A DNA stretch of 64,000 nucleotides from Nocardia pneumoniae NBRC 100136 (GTDB taxonomy: Bacteria; Actinomycetota; Actinomycetes; Mycobacteriales; Mycobacteriaceae): contig NZ_BAGF01000016.1 of the NCBI RefSeq assembly GCF_000308755.1, forward strand, positions 1 through 64,000. Reading direction: 5' to 3'. Both the position numbers and the translations under genes were made by a program. The notes beneath the pieces are model-generated. The model was not told the origin of the DNA, searched no databases, and worked only from the letters and a program-made list of their open reading frames with translations. Every line of letters starts with the position of its first letter. The first letter of the stretch is position 1. Below are positions 53,071 through 63,061 of this stretch, in pieces.

Positions 53071-54321
53071 TCATCCGGCGAGGGCTCGGCCGAACAGGAT
53101 GACCTGCATGAGGCGCATCACCCGCAGCCGGGAGCATGCCGGGTCCTGCGAGCCGAAGCGCTCGCCCAGGTCTACAACCAGCGCCAGTGCGGCGTGCACC
53201 AGCAGGCGCGACTCGGCGGCGGAGAGCTCCGGACGCGCGGCGCCGAGCAGTTTTGCCCACTCTTCGACATTGAGCCGCTGGATATTGCGCAGCACGGTGC
53301 GCTCCTCCGGCGGCACGTTGCTGATCTCGGCGTAGTAGACGAAGGTCAGCTCGCGCTCGGCGAACGAACCGGCCACGTACAGTTCGACCAGCGTGCTCAG
53401 CGCTTGCCCGGGGCTGTCGGCGGCCGCGACGGCGGGTCCGATGGCGGCCGACACCCGATCGGCCGCCCGGCGAAACGCGGCCGCGAGGATATCGCCCTTG
53501 CCGCGGTAGAAGCGGTACACCGCGGAGGAGGTGGGCAGACCCGCGGCGGTCGCGATGTCCTCCACGCTGACATTCGGGTAGCCGCGCCGATGGAACAGTT
53601 CCACCGCGCGGACGAGCAGCAGCTCGTGGGTGAATGTCAGCGGAATCTCGGTGGCCGTCAGGGTTTCGGTTTCGGCTCCGCCGGGCGGCGGCAGCGTGCA
53701 ACCGGCGATCGTGCGGCAGGCCTCGGTCAGCCGCGCGGCCAAGGCGCGGACCGGAATCGCGACGTGGTGATCGCCGATGCTGCTGAGCACGCTCAGCAAG
53801 GCCGCGGCGAGCACGGCGCGGTCGGCCTTGCTCAGCGCGGGCCTGGTTTCGGCCAGCAGCGACATGAGCGTCGCGTTCACGCTCGCGAGCTGTCCGGACA
53901 GGGTGGCCGCGTCGGCGTCCGCCAGATAGCGGCGCTGCCAGCGCAGCAGCGCCGCGCTGCGCCGATTCGCGATGGCGGCCGCGATCAGGGCGTCGAGTAC
54001 CTGCTCGAGCCTGCGCTCGGCGGGTAGCTCGTTCGCGGTGTCCGGCAGCCGGGCCGCCTCCTGGCTGACCGCGCCCAGCCGCAGCACTTCCTCGCGGAAC
54101 AGCGCGTACTTGCTCGGGTAGTGGCGATAGAGCGCGGCGGAGCTGATGTCGAGCCGGGAGGCGATGTCCTCCATGCTGACGCCGTGGTAACCCAGCGCGC
54201 CGAACGCCTCCGCCGACGCCGCCGCGATCTGGGCGCGGCGATCGCGCGGCCGGCGCCGGATCTCTCGTGCCGGTTTCTCGCCCGCCGCCTTGTCCGCAGC
54301 GCGGCGTCCCTCGGCACTCAT
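53071..54321 (-). CDS. Two-headed TetR regulator (copy 1)
   Basis: A 416-residue protein with two TetR DNA-binding domains. The first is at about 15-65 (RRAQIAAASAEAFGALGYHGVSMEDIASRLDISSAALYRHYPSKYALF). The second follows at about 205-255 (LLLVRAVELFHRRGYPNVSVEDIATAAGLPTSSAVYRFYRGKGDIL). Each is followed by a helical domain. It could bind two operators or act as a pseudo-dimer. ATG 54321 is chosen because it opens MSAEGRRAADK. The next gene upstream has the same architecture. Confidence 0.9.
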   Translation of the reverse strand: MSAEGRRAADKAAGEKPAREIRRRPRDRRAQIAAASAEAFGALGYHGVSMEDIASRLDISSAALYRHYPSKYALFREEVLRLGAVSQEAARLPDTANELPAERRLEQVLDALIAAAIANRRSAALLRWQRRYLADADAATLSGQLASVNATLMSLLAETRPALSKADRAVLAAALLSVLSSIGDHHVAIPVRALAARLTEACRTIAGCTLPPPGGAETETLTATEIPLTFTHELLLVRAVELFHRRGYPNVSVEDIATAAGLPTSSAVYRFYRGKGDILAAAFRRAADRVSAAIGPAVAAADSPGQALSTLVELYVAGSFAERELTFVYYAEISNVPPEERTVLRNIQRLNVEEWAKLLGAARPELSAAESRLLVHAALALVVDLGERFGSQDPACSRLRVMRLMQVILFGRALAG

Positions 54322-54483
54322 GCCGCGATGGTAGCCCAACCGGTCACTTGGTTCAGTGATGTTTCCCCGCCTCGGGAATGGCTGAAAGTCGGATCACAAC
54401 CAGCGGCGAAAGCGGTCAACACTATGCGTTATACATCAATCCCGAAGCGAATGGTCGGTAACATAAAGCCAGCGGGGCAGTGC

Positions 54484-55737
54484 CTACTGCACGCCCTCCC
54501 GCGCGGGACGGCCGAACAGCACCAGCTGCATCAGTAGACGTACCCGATCCTGCGCGGCCAGTGGCTCATTGCCGAAGGCGCGACCGAGATCGACGACCAG
54601 CGCGAACGCCGCGTGGACGAGGATGCGTGCCTCGGCGGGGGTGAGTTCGGTGCGCACCTCGCGCAGCAGCCTGGCCCACTCCTCGACACTGAGTCGCTGG
54701 ATATTGCGCAGCACGGTGCGTTCCTCGGCCGGAACATGCTGGAACTCGGTGTAATACACGAACGTGAGCGCGCGTTCGGCGAACGAACCCGTGACGTACT
54801 GCGCGATCAACGCGGTGAGCGCGTCCTCGGAATCGCCGGCCGCCGCGACGGCGGGGCCGATGGCGCCGGAGACCCGTTCGGCGGCGCGGCGGAACGCGGC
54901 GGCCAGGATGTCGCTCTTGCCGCGGTAGAACCGGTACACCGCCGAGGCTGCCGAAAGCCCTGCGGCGGTGGCGATGTCCTCCACGCTGACGTTCGGGTAC
55001 CCGCGCTCGTGGAACAGCTCCACCGCCTTGCGCAGCAGCAGTTCGTGTTTGAACGAATCCGGGATCTCCACCACGGCCACCGGTTCGACCGGGCGTTCCG
55101 CGGGCAGGTCCGCGTCCGCGATCGACAAACACGCCGAACTCAGCAAGCGCGCAAGGGCTTTCGCGGGAAGGTTGGCGTGATGATCGGCGATGCTGGTGAT
55201 CGTGCTGAGCAATGCGGTGCGCAGCACGCGCAGGTCGTCGTCGGTCCGCTGCGGGCGCAGCGCGGCCAGCTGGCTACCCAGGGCGCCGAGGACCGTGGCC
55301 TGCTGCTCATTGAGCGTGGTCTGGTCTTCGGGCTCGAGGTATCGGCCCTCCCAGCGCACCAGGGTGACGGTGGGGCGGTTCTCGATCGTGACGGCGATGA
55401 GCGCGTCGAGGACGTGCCGCAGCCGCCGCTCGGCAGGCCAGTCCGCCGCCTCCTCGGGCAGCTCGACCGATTCGGTCATCGCCCGGCCCACCCGCAGCAG
55501 TTCCTCCCGGAACAGCGCGTATTTGCTCGGATAGTGCCGATACAGGGCGGCGGAGCTGATGCCGAGCCCGGAGGCGATGTCGTCCATGCTCACACCGTGG
55601 TATCCGAGCGCGCCGAACGCGGCCGCGGACGCCGCCGCGATCTGGGCCCGCCGGTTCTTCGGCCTGCGCCGGACCTCCCGAGGTGCCGAGTCGCCGCTGC
55701 TCGCCTTCCGCGCCGTACGGCGATTGTCGACACTCAT
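54484..55737 (-). CDS. Two-headed TetR regulator (copy 2)
   Basis: A 417-residue paralogue of the neighbouring gene, with the same two helix-turn-helix domains (RRAQIAAASAAAFGALGYHGVSMDDIASGLGISSAALYRHYPSKYALF; LLLRKAVELFHERGYPNVSVEDIATAAGLSAASAVYRFYRGKSDIL) and a matching C-terminus. The DNA-binding parts are nearly identical between copies, while the middle parts differ more. This suggests an old tandem duplication with kept target specificity. The 162 bases between the two genes may contain shared operators. Confidence 0.9.
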   Translation of the reverse strand: MSVDNRRTARKASSGDSAPREVRRRPKNRRAQIAAASAAAFGALGYHGVSMDDIASGLGISSAALYRHYPSKYALFREELLRVGRAMTESVELPEEAADWPAERRLRHVLDALIAVTIENRPTVTLVRWEGRYLEPEDQTTLNEQQATVLGALGSQLAALRPQRTDDDLRVLRTALLSTITSIADHHANLPAKALARLLSSACLSIADADLPAERPVEPVAVVEIPDSFKHELLLRKAVELFHERGYPNVSVEDIATAAGLSAASAVYRFYRGKSDILAAAFRRAAERVSGAIGPAVAAAGDSEDALTALIAQYVTGSFAERALTFVYYTEFQHVPAEERTVLRNIQRLSVEEWARLLREVRTELTPAEARILVHAAFALVVDLGRAFGNEPLAAQDRVRLLMQLVLFGRPAREGVQ

Positions 55738-55781
55738 GACGAACATCGTAACGACCTGCTGCTATGCGCACCCTCGCCATG

Positions 55782-56279
55782 TCATGGGATACGCCTGGAG
55801 CCGCGTGCTTCTGTCAGATCGTACGATCCGCTACGCGGTCGGACCGCATCCTCCGGATTGTTCGCGTCGAACGTTGCCACCCCAAGCGTGCGCCACGCAT
55901 CCAGCAGGCGCTTGTCGCCGGACGCTGCGACGAGATCGTGGTCGTCGAGTTGTTCCGCGGAGGAGCAATGGATGGCGTCATATCCCCGTAGTGCACAACG
56001 ATCAGCCAGCTCGGCCGCCCGCAGCATCAATGCCTCGTCGATCTCGATGACCTCGATCTGTGGCCAGAGTTGGTCCAAAAGGCGTCTGCAGGCCGAATAG
56101 GCCACGTCATCAAGGCGCCTCATTCGATGAGCTTGCGCGACCGCCGCTGTGGTCTCCACGTAAAGGAGCCTGTTCGATACGACCGCGTCGGCATCATCCC
56201 AGAAGCGGCGGCAGCTCCGGCTGCTCGGCTCGTCGACCAGTAGCGGAACAAAGGCCGAGGTATCGAGATATCCGATCAC
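55782..56279 (-). CDS. vapC: VapC-like PIN-domain toxin
   Basis: A 165-residue PIN-domain protein. Acidic active-site residues are visible in IGYLDTSAF (Asp6), LLYVETTAAV (Glu), RGYDAIHCSSA (Asp) and DLVAASGDKRLL (Asp). VapC proteins cut specific RNAs and are blocked by the partner antitoxin. Its ATG overlaps the antitoxin stop by four bases (ATGA), the usual VapBC order. The tail after FDANNPEDAV is about 20 residues longer than typical. Confidence 0.9.
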   Translation of the reverse strand: MIGYLDTSAFVPLLVDEPSSRSCRRFWDDADAVVSNRLLYVETTAAVAQAHRMRRLDDVAYSACRRLLDQLWPQIEVIEIDEALMLRAAELADRCALRGYDAIHCSSAEQLDDHDLVAASGDKRLLDAWRTLGVATFDANNPEDAVRPRSGSYDLTEARGSRRIP

Positions 56280-56530
56280 CGACGCTGCTCATCGATCAGA
56301 TCACTGACGATGCCGTTCCCGTGGACCGGCTCAGGGGCTGGCTGCTTCCTCTTTCGGGCGGGTTGAACGCGTCCTTCGCTGCGGAGCTGTTCCAGCCGTG
56401 TCAGGCGGCCCACCGGAACGATGCGGGCGATCGGCTGCCCATGATCGGTAACCGTCACCGTGTGTCCTGATCGAACCTCGGCTAGGTGCCGACTGAGGCT
56501 ATCTCGCAGCTCTCGGATTCCGACGTCCAT
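56276..56530 (-). CDS. vapB: Phd/YefM-type antitoxin (VapB)
   Basis: An 84-residue antitoxin. MDVGIRELRDSLSRHLAEVRSGHTVTVTDHGQPIARIVPV is the Phd/YefM DNA-binding domain. The basic, proline-rich C-terminus would wrap and inhibit the toxin. ATG 56530 is chosen because it opens the Phd fold. A palindromic operator with an embedded -10 box lies just upstream. Confidence 0.9.
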   Translation of the reverse strand: MDVGIRELRDSLSRHLAEVRSGHTVTVTDHGQPIARIVPVGRLTRLEQLRSEGRVQPARKRKQPAPEPVHGNGIVSDLIDEQRR

Positions 56531-56545
56531 GGCAGCAGGCTCCTT

Positions 56546-56581
56546 TTGTGGCCACATATCAGTATGAAATTATAGCCACAA
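56546..56581 (-). promoter_or_regulatory. vapBC operator and promoter
   Basis: TTGTGGC (56546-56552) and GCCACAA (56575-56581) form a perfect inverted repeat with a 22-base AT-rich spacer. On the minus strand the spacer contains a consensus -10 box TATAAT (56574-56569). The layout fits autorepression by the toxin-antitoxin complex. It lies between the vapB start and the end of aacS. Confidence 0.72.
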
Positions 56582-56586
56582 TCTTC

Positions 56587-58536
56587 TCACTCCGTCGTAC
56601 GTCGCCGCTGGGTCGCGTACCAATCGAGCAAATCCGGGTGATCGACCGCGCTGCGCTCGACCACGTGGGCCGGGTCCGCGCCCTGGAAGAGCTTTTTGAT
56701 CGGGACCTCCAGCTTCTTGCCGGTGCGGGTGTGCGGGATGCCGGGGGCCGGGATGATCTCGTCGGGGACGTGGCGGGGGGACACCTCGGTGCGGATGGTG
56801 TTGTTGACGCGGGCTTTCAGCTCGTCGGTGAGTTCCGCGCCGGGGGCCAGCACCACGAACAGCGGCATCCAGTACCCACCGTCGGGCTGTTCGGCGCCGA
56901 TCACCAGGGCTTCGGCGATCTCCGGCAGCCGCTCGACGGACTGGTAGATGTCCGCGCTGCCCATCCGGATGCCGTGCCGGTTGAGCGTGGAGTCGGAGCG
57001 TCCGTGCACGACCACGCTGTGGTGGTCGGTGATGGTGATCCAGTCGCCGTGTCGCCATACTCCGGGGAACATGTCGAAATACGCGTCGTGGTAACGCTTT
57101 CCGTCTTCGTCGCGCCAGAAGTGGACCGGCATCGACGGCATCGGCTCGGTGATGACGAGCTCGCCGACCTCGCCGCGCACCGGCTGCCCCGCCGGGTCGT
57201 ACGCGTCCAGCGCGACGCCCAGATAAGGCGCCGAAAGCTCGCCCGGCCACACCGGCACGGTCCGCACCCCGCCGATGAACGCCGACACCACGTCGGTGCC
57301 GCCGCTGATCGAGGACACCTGCACGTGTTCGCCGACGTTCTCGCCCAGCCACAGCGCCGAGGAGGTCGGTAGCGCGGAGCCGGTGATGCCGACCGTGCGC
57401 AGCGCCGAGAGGTCGTGGTCGGTGCGCGGCACGGAGCCCGCTTTGATGCAGGCCAGCACGTATCCCGGGCTGGTACCGAGGACGGTGGCGCGGACCTCGG
57501 CGGCGATGCGCCACAGCGCGTCGGGTGCGGGATGGGTGGGGCTGCCGTCGTAGCAGACGATCGTCGCCCCGGCCAGCAAGCCCGCGATCTGGAAGTTCCA
57601 CATCATCCAGCTGGGGCTGGTGTACCAGAAGAACGTGTCCTCGGAGCCGATATCAGATTGGAGGGCAACGGCTTTGAGGTGCTCCAGCAGCACGCCGCCG
57701 TGACCGTGCACGATGCCCTTGGGCAGTCCGGTGGTGCCGGAGGAGAACACGATCCACAGCGGATGGTCGAAATCCACCGATTCCGTGGTGATCACCGGGG
57801 GCGCCGCCGCCGTCGTGGTGATCGCTTCACTCCACGGCATCGCGTCCGGCACGCGCAGGCCGAGCCGGGGGATCGCGATCGTGCCCTTCAGGGAATTCAG
57901 CCCCGCACGCAGCTCGGCGATGTCGGCGCGCTTGTCGTGCGTCTTGCCGCCGAAACGGTAGCCGTCGGCGGTGACCAGCACGGTGGGCTCCAATTGACCG
58001 AGCCGGTCCAGCGCGGCCTTCGGCGAGTAGTCCTGACCGCAGGCGCTCCAGGTCGCGCCGATGCTCGCGGTGGCCAGGAACGCGACCACCGCTTCCGGGA
58101 TGTTCGGCAGATAACCCACGACCCGGTCACCGGGCCGCACGCCGAGCGAGCGCAGCGTACGGGCGAAAGTGGCGGTGTGGTCGATCAATTCGGCCCAGGA
58201 CACCTCGCGGATCGGGCCGTCCTCGCTGACCGCTTTGATCGCGGGCCGGTCGCTGCGCAGTTGGCGGATCACCTGGTCCACGTAGTTGAGCCGGGTGCCG
58301 GGGAACCACCGCGCGCCCGGCATCTCGGCGTTCGCCAGCACCTCGCCGGCGATATCGCCGAGCTCGAAGTAGTCCCACAGCGCGTGCCAGAACCCGGCGA
58401 GATCTGTGATCGACCACTGCCATAGTTCGTGGTAGTCCGCCGCCCGCACCCCCGTGCGCTCGGCGACGAATCGCGCGAAGTCGGTGATCCTGGCAGCGGC
58501 GATGTCTTGTTCGGTCGGCACCCATTGTGGCTGCAT
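56587..58536 (-). CDS. aacS: Acetoacetyl-CoA synthetase
   Basis: A 649-residue acyl-adenylate-forming enzyme of the acetoacetate-CoA ligase type. It has an N-terminal family domain (MQPQWVPTEQDIAAARITDFARFV), the ATP-binding loop IVFSSGTTGLPKGIVHGHGG, FFWYTSPSWMMWNF, ISGGTDVVSAF and a C-terminal catalytic Lys in PHTRTGKKLEVPIKK. It activates acetoacetate, the end product of leucine breakdown, to acetoacetyl-CoA. ATG 58536 has AGGAGG in front. It lies 31 bases after the CitE-like gene and completes the operon's pathway. Confidence 0.94.
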   Translation of the reverse strand: MQPQWVPTEQDIAAARITDFARFVAERTGVRAADYHELWQWSITDLAGFWHALWDYFELGDIAGEVLANAEMPGARWFPGTRLNYVDQVIRQLRSDRPAIKAVSEDGPIREVSWAELIDHTATFARTLRSLGVRPGDRVVGYLPNIPEAVVAFLATASIGATWSACGQDYSPKAALDRLGQLEPTVLVTADGYRFGGKTHDKRADIAELRAGLNSLKGTIAIPRLGLRVPDAMPWSEAITTTAAAPPVITTESVDFDHPLWIVFSSGTTGLPKGIVHGHGGVLLEHLKAVALQSDIGSEDTFFWYTSPSWMMWNFQIAGLLAGATIVCYDGSPTHPAPDALWRIAAEVRATVLGTSPGYVLACIKAGSVPRTDHDLSALRTVGITGSALPTSSALWLGENVGEHVQVSSISGGTDVVSAFIGGVRTVPVWPGELSAPYLGVALDAYDPAGQPVRGEVGELVITEPMPSMPVHFWRDEDGKRYHDAYFDMFPGVWRHGDWITITDHHSVVVHGRSDSTLNRHGIRMGSADIYQSVERLPEIAEALVIGAEQPDGGYWMPLFVVLAPGAELTDELKARVNNTIRTEVSPRHVPDEIIPAPGIPHTRTGKKLEVPIKKLFQGADPAHVVERSAVDHPDLLDWYATQRRRTTE

Positions 58537-58567
58537 GGCGGTCCTCCTCGCTGTGGAAACTCGGTGC

Positions 58568-59380
58568 TCAGACGCGGTCGGCGCGTCGCACGATCTGCTC
58601 GGCGTGCCGGAGTACGGGGGCATCGACCATCCTGCCCTCGAAAGCGAACACACCGCGGTGCTTCGGCGCCTCCGCGAGCAGCCGCCGGGCCCAGGCGGTG
58701 TCGTCCTGCGACGGCGCGTAGGCCGCTCGCAGCACCGGCACTTGGCTCGGGTGGATCGCGACCTTGGCGTCGAAGCCGACCGCGACCGCGTCCTCGGCTT
58801 CCGCGCGCAGACCGTTCAGATCGCGAATATCCAAATAGACCGAGTCCAACGCGAATTTCCCGTGTGCTTTGGCCGCCAGCAGCGCGGTGGACCGAACGTG
58901 CCTGGCCACGTCGCGATAGCCGCCGTCGGCGTGCCTGCTCGCGTTCCCGCCCAGCGCCGCCACCAGATCCTCGGCTCCCCACATGACGCCGATCGCGTTG
59001 CGCGCCGTCACAGCCGCACCGACCGCGAGCGCGCCGAGCGGCGACTCGATCAGCGCGATCACCTCATAGTCCGCCAGCGCCGTGATCTGTTCGGCGGATT
59101 CGCATTTCGGCAACATGACCCGGCGATAGGCGGTGGCGGCCAGCGCCGCGAGATCGAGCGCGTGTTCCTCGGTACCGGCCGCGTTGACGCGCACCACCGT
59201 GGTGTCAGGGTCCAGCGGAGTCTCGGCCAGCGCGGTGCGCGCGGCGGCTTTGTCGGCTGCGGCGACGCCGTCCTCCAAGTCGAGGATCACCACGTCGGCC
59301 GCCGCGGCGGCCTTCGCGTAGCGCTCCGGGCGATCGGCCGGGCAGAACAGCCAGGCCGGACCCGCCATCCGCCAGTTCAC
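58568..59380 (-). CDS. citE: CitE-like beta-hydroxyacyl-CoA lyase (Rv2498c type)
   Basis: A 270-residue TIM-barrel lyase of the HpcH/CitE family. LFCPADRPERYAKAA, VVILDLEDGVAAADK (metal-binding Glu/Asp), VRVNAAG and IALIESPLGALAV are family motifs, with GAEDLVAALGG near the metal site. The mycobacterial homologue Rv2498c is reported to cleave HMG-CoA-type substrates in leucine catabolism. Here it should give acetoacetate and acetyl-CoA. The start GTG overlaps the upstream stop by four bases. Confidence 0.9.
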   Translation of the reverse strand: MNWRMAGPAWLFCPADRPERYAKAAAAADVVILDLEDGVAAADKAAARTALAETPLDPDTTVVRVNAAGTEEHALDLAALAATAYRRVMLPKCESAEQITALADYEVIALIESPLGALAVGAAVTARNAIGVMWGAEDLVAALGGNASRHADGGYRDVARHVRSTALLAAKAHGKFALDSVYLDIRDLNGLRAEAEDAVAVGFDAKVAIHPSQVPVLRAAYAPSQDDTAWARRLLAEAPKHRGVFAFEGRMVDAPVLRHAEQIVRRADRV

Positions 59381-59859
59381 GCCGACTCCGGAGCCTTGCG
59401 GACCAGCGTCTTGCGGACCGCGGTGGCGACGATGTCGCCGTGCTGGTTGCGCGCCGTGTGCGCGAAGGTGACGATGCCCTCGCCGGGGCGGCTGTTCGAC
59501 TCGCGCTTGTCGGTGACCACGGTTTCGGCGTACATGGTGTCGCCGTGGAACAGCGGCTTGGGGAACGCGATCTCCGAGAAGCCGAGATTGGCCACGATGG
59601 TGCCCTGGGTCAGCTGCGCCACCGACAGCCCGACCAGGGTGGACAGCGTGAACATCGAGTTCACCAGCCGTTGGTTGAACGGGGGCAGCTGTTCGCTGAA
59701 CGCCGCGTCCAGATGCAGCGCCTGGGTGTTCATGGTCAGCGTGGTGAACAGCACGTTGTCCGCCTCGGTGATGGTGCGGCCGGGCCGGTGCTCGTAGACC
59801 ACCTCGGTGTCGAACTCCTCGAACCAGAGTCCGCGCTGCACCACCGCGCGCCGGGTCAC
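59377..59859 (-). CDS. MaoC-like enoyl-CoA hydratase (Rv2499c type)
   Basis: A 160-residue hot-dog-fold hydratase. TITEADNVLFTTLTMNTQALHLDAAF contains the hydratase-2-like catalytic Asp and His, and IAFPKPLFHGDTMYAETVVTDKRES follows. It should hydrate methylglutaconyl-CoA or a similar enoyl-CoA. The start is GTG at 59859, overlapping the dehydrogenase stop (GTGA). A longer upstream frame belongs to a shadow of the dehydrogenase gene. Confidence 0.88.
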   Translation of the reverse strand: MTRRAVVQRGLWFEEFDTEVVYEHRPGRTITEADNVLFTTLTMNTQALHLDAAFSEQLPPFNQRLVNSMFTLSTLVGLSVAQLTQGTIVANLGFSEIAFPKPLFHGDTMYAETVVTDKRESNSRPGEGIVTFAHTARNQHGDIVATAVRKTLVRKAPESA

Positions 59860-61016
59860 AGCCCCAGCTCCCGACCGATCAGCATCAACTGCACCTCCGT
59901 CGTGCCTTCGCCGATTTCCAGGATCTTGCTGTCCCGATAGTGCCTGGCGACCGGGTACTCGTTCATGAAGCCGTAGCCGCCGAAGATCTGTGTCGCGTCG
60001 CGGGCGTTGTCCATGGCGGCTTCGCTGGCCACCAGTTTCGCGATAGAGGCCTGCTTCTTGAACGGCTTGCCCGCCAGCATCAGCGCCGCCGCGTCGTAGT
60101 AGGCGGTGCGTGCGGCGTGCGCCCGCGCCTCCATCCTGGCGATCTTGAAGGCGATGGCCTGGTTGCGGCCGATCGCCTGCCCGAACGCCTCGCGCTCCTT
60201 GGCGTAGCGCACGCTCTCGTCCACACAACCCTGCGCGGCTCCGACGGCCAGCGCCGCGATGGCGATGCGGCCCTCGTCCAGGATGCGCAGGAAGTTGGCG
60301 TAGCCGCGACCGCGCTCGCCGAGCAGGTTCTCCTCGGGCACCCGCACGTCGGTGAAGCTGAGCGGATGGGTGTCGGAGGCGTTCCAGCCGACCTTGTTGT
60401 ACGCGGGCTCGGCGACGAAACCGGGGGTGTCGGTCGGCACCAGGATGGTCGAGATCTCCTTCTTGCCGCCGGTCTGCCCGGTCACCGCGGTCACCGTGAC
60501 GAGCACGGTGATGTCGGTGCCGGAATTGGTGATGAATTGCTTGCTGCCGTTGATGATCCACTCGCCGCCGTCGGCGACGGCGGTGGTCCTGGTGCCGCCC
60601 GCGTCGCTGCCCGCGCCCGGTTCGGTGAGCCCGAACGCGGCGAGATGGCGGCCGCTGGTCAGCTGGGGCAGCCATTCCTGCTTCTGCTTGTCGTTGCCGA
60701 ACCGGTAGATCGGCATCGCGCCGAGCGAGACGCCCGCCTCCAGCGTGATCGCCACGCTCTGGTCGACCTTGCCCAGTTCCTCGAGCGCGAGGCACAGCGC
60801 GAAGTAGTCGCCGCCCATGCCGCCGTATTCCTCGGGGAACGGCAGGCCGAACAGACCCATCTCGGCCATCCCCGCGACCACCTCGTACGGGAAGGTGTGG
60901 TTCGCGTCGTGCTCGGCCGCCACCGGCGCGACCACCGACCGCGCGAAGTCACGCACGGTCAGCGCGAGATCGCGGTACTCCTCCGGCAGCGTGCCGGTGG
61001 ACAGGAAGTCGGTCAT
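59856..61016 (-). CDS. fadE19: Acyl-CoA dehydrogenase (FadE19/isovaleryl type)
   Basis: A 386-residue acyl-CoA dehydrogenase. It contains [20 protein letters not shown] (FAD/substrate loop), [16 protein letters not shown], the flavin-region [10 protein letters not shown] counterpart [23 protein letters not shown] and the C-terminal [34 protein letters not shown]. In mycobacteria FadE19 (Rv2500c) acts on branched short-chain acyl-CoA. In this operon it most likely oxidises isovaleryl-CoA to methylcrotonyl-CoA. It overlaps both neighbours by ATGA/GTGA. Confidence 0.92.
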   Translation of the reverse strand: MTDFLSTGTLPEEYRDLALTVRDFARSVVAPVAAEHDANHTFPYEVVAGMAEMGLFGLPFPEEYGGMGGDYFALCLALEELGKVDQSVAITLEAGVSLGAMPIYRFGNDKQKQEWLPQLTSGRHLAAFGLTEPGAGSDAGGTRTTAVADGGEWIINGSKQFITNSGTDITVLVTVTAVTGQTGGKKEISTILVPTDTPGFVAEPAYNKVGWNASDTHPLSFTDVRVPEENLLGERGRGYANFLRILDEGRIAIAALAVGAAQGCVDESVRYAKEREAFGQAIGRNQAIAFKIARMEARAHAARTAYYDAAALMLAGKPFKKQASIAKLVASEAAMDNARDATQIFGGYGFMNEYPVARHYRDSKILEIGEGTTEVQLMLIGRELGL

Positions 61017-63060
61017 GTCGGGATTCCTTCTCGTTCAACGTGTTCCGGTTCGGCCCGCGCGACGACGCGCGCGAGCACCTGATCGAGGCGCACCTGGGCG
61101 CCGGGCTCGACCAGCAGTTCGACGGTCCCGGCGACCGGAGCGGTGAGGGAGTGCTCCATCTTCATCGCCTCCACGATCACCACCGGCTCGCCCGCGGCGA
61201 CGGCGGCGCCGGAAGCGACCGGCACCGCGATCACCGACCCCGGCATGGGACTCCGGATCTCGGCGTCGCCGACGTGTTCGTCGTCGCCGCGCACATCGAC
61301 CTCGGCGACTTCGCGCAGCGCGGCGATGCCGGACGGTCCCGCTACCCACAGCAGGCCGTCCTGCTCGGCGACCCGGTAGGCGCGCCGCAGGCCGTCCCTG
61401 GTCAGGGTGAGCACACCGGCGTCGCCGCGGCGGGCGAACGCCGCGGCGAGCGACGACGTTTCGCCGTCGCCGAGGCGGACTACGCCGTCATCGGGGGTGC
61501 CGGAGAGGTAGACGTGCTCGATCCGGTCGCCGCCCGCGAGCCGGATCGGGGTCGGCGCGTCCGCCCCGATCCGCCACCCGGACGGGATCGCCCACGGATC
61601 GCCCGGTGTCGTCGGCCAGCGGCGCAGCCAGTGCCAGACGGCGGCGGCGATGAACTCGTCGTCGCCGACGGGAGCGGGATGGAAGTCGGCCACTCGCCGG
61701 TCCAGCAGATCGGTGTCGAGCCGTCCCTCGGCGACATCCGGGTCGCCCAGCAGGAAGCGCAAGAACTCGATATTGCTGGTCACGCCGAGTAGCACGGTGT
61801 CGGCCAGCGCCCGGTCGAGTTTGGCGAGCGCGGCGGTGCGATCACCGGCGTGCGCGATGACCTTCGACAGCATCGGGTCGTAGTCGCTGCCGACGCGCGT
61901 GCCGATCCGCAGCCCCGAATCCACCCGCACACCGGGGCCTTCCGGCTCGTCGAGATCGAGCACGGTTCCGCCGGTGGGCAGGAACCCGCGCCCCGGGTCC
62001 TCGGCGTACACCCTGGCCTCGATGGCGTGCCCGACCATGCGGATGTCGTCCTGCGCCACCGCGAGCTTCTGCCCGGCCGCGACCCGGATCTGGCATTCCA
62101 CCAGGTCGACGTCGGTGACCAGCTCGGTCACCGGATGCTCCACCTGCAGGCGGGTGTTCATCTCCATGAAGAAGAACTCGTCGGGCCGGTCGGCGGAGAC
62201 GATGAACTCCACGGTGCCCGCGCCAACGTAGTCCACGCTGCGGGCGGTGTTGCAGGCGGCGGCGCCGATCCTGGCCCTGGTCGCCGCGTCGAGCAGCGGC
62301 GAGGGCGCCTCCTCGATCACCTTCTGGTGGCGGCGTTGCAGGCTGCATTCGCGCTCGCCCAGGTGCAGCACGTTGCCGAACTGGTCGGCGAGGATCTGCA
62401 CCTCGATGTGCCGGGGACGGGTGACGAATCGCTCCAGGAACAGGGTGTCGTCCCCGAACGCCGCGGCGGCCTCGCGGCGCGCGCTGCGCAGCGCCTCGGG
62501 GAGGCGTTCCGGATCGTCCACCCGGCGCATGCCCTTGCCTCCACCGCCCGCGGACGGCTTGACCAGCACCGGATACCCGACCTCGGCGGCCGCGGCGATC
62601 AGCTCCTCGTCGGTGAGGCCGGGCGAGGCGATGCCGGGCACCACGGGCACGCCGAACGCGGCCACGGTGTTCTTCGCGGCGATCTTGTCGCCCATCACCT
62701 CGATCGCACGCGCGGGCGGCCCGAGGAAAACGATGCCCGCTTCGGTCAGCGCGGCGGCGAAAGCGGCGTTCTCCGAGAGGAATCCGTAGCCGGGATGCAC
62801 GGCCTGCGCGCCGGTGCGCACGGCGGCGGCCACCACGGCGTCGATGGACAGGTAGCTCTCGCGCGCGGGAGCCGGGCCGAGCCGTACCGCCGTGTCGGCC
62901 TCGTGGACGTGGCGGGCGTCCGCGTCGGCGTCGCTGTAGACGGCGACCGAGCGAATTCCCATGGCGCGCAACGTGCGGATCACCCGCACGGCGATCTCGC
63001 CGCGGTTGGCGACGAGCACGGTGTCGAAGTCGACGGGAACGGATTTGTTCAGCATCGCCA

Positions 63061-63061
<1 letters not shown>
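61013..63061 (-). CDS. accA1: Biotin-dependent carboxylase alpha subunit AccA1
   Basis: A 682-residue fusion of biotin carboxylase and biotin carrier. [35 protein letters not shown] (ATP loop), [18 protein letters not shown] and [18 protein letters not shown] are biotin carboxylase motifs. EAMKMEHS near the end is the biotinylation site. With AccD1 it should carboxylate methylcrotonyl-CoA. It starts at ATG 63061, which overlaps the accD1 stop (TGATG), and ends overlapping fadE19 (ATGA). Confidence 0.94.
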
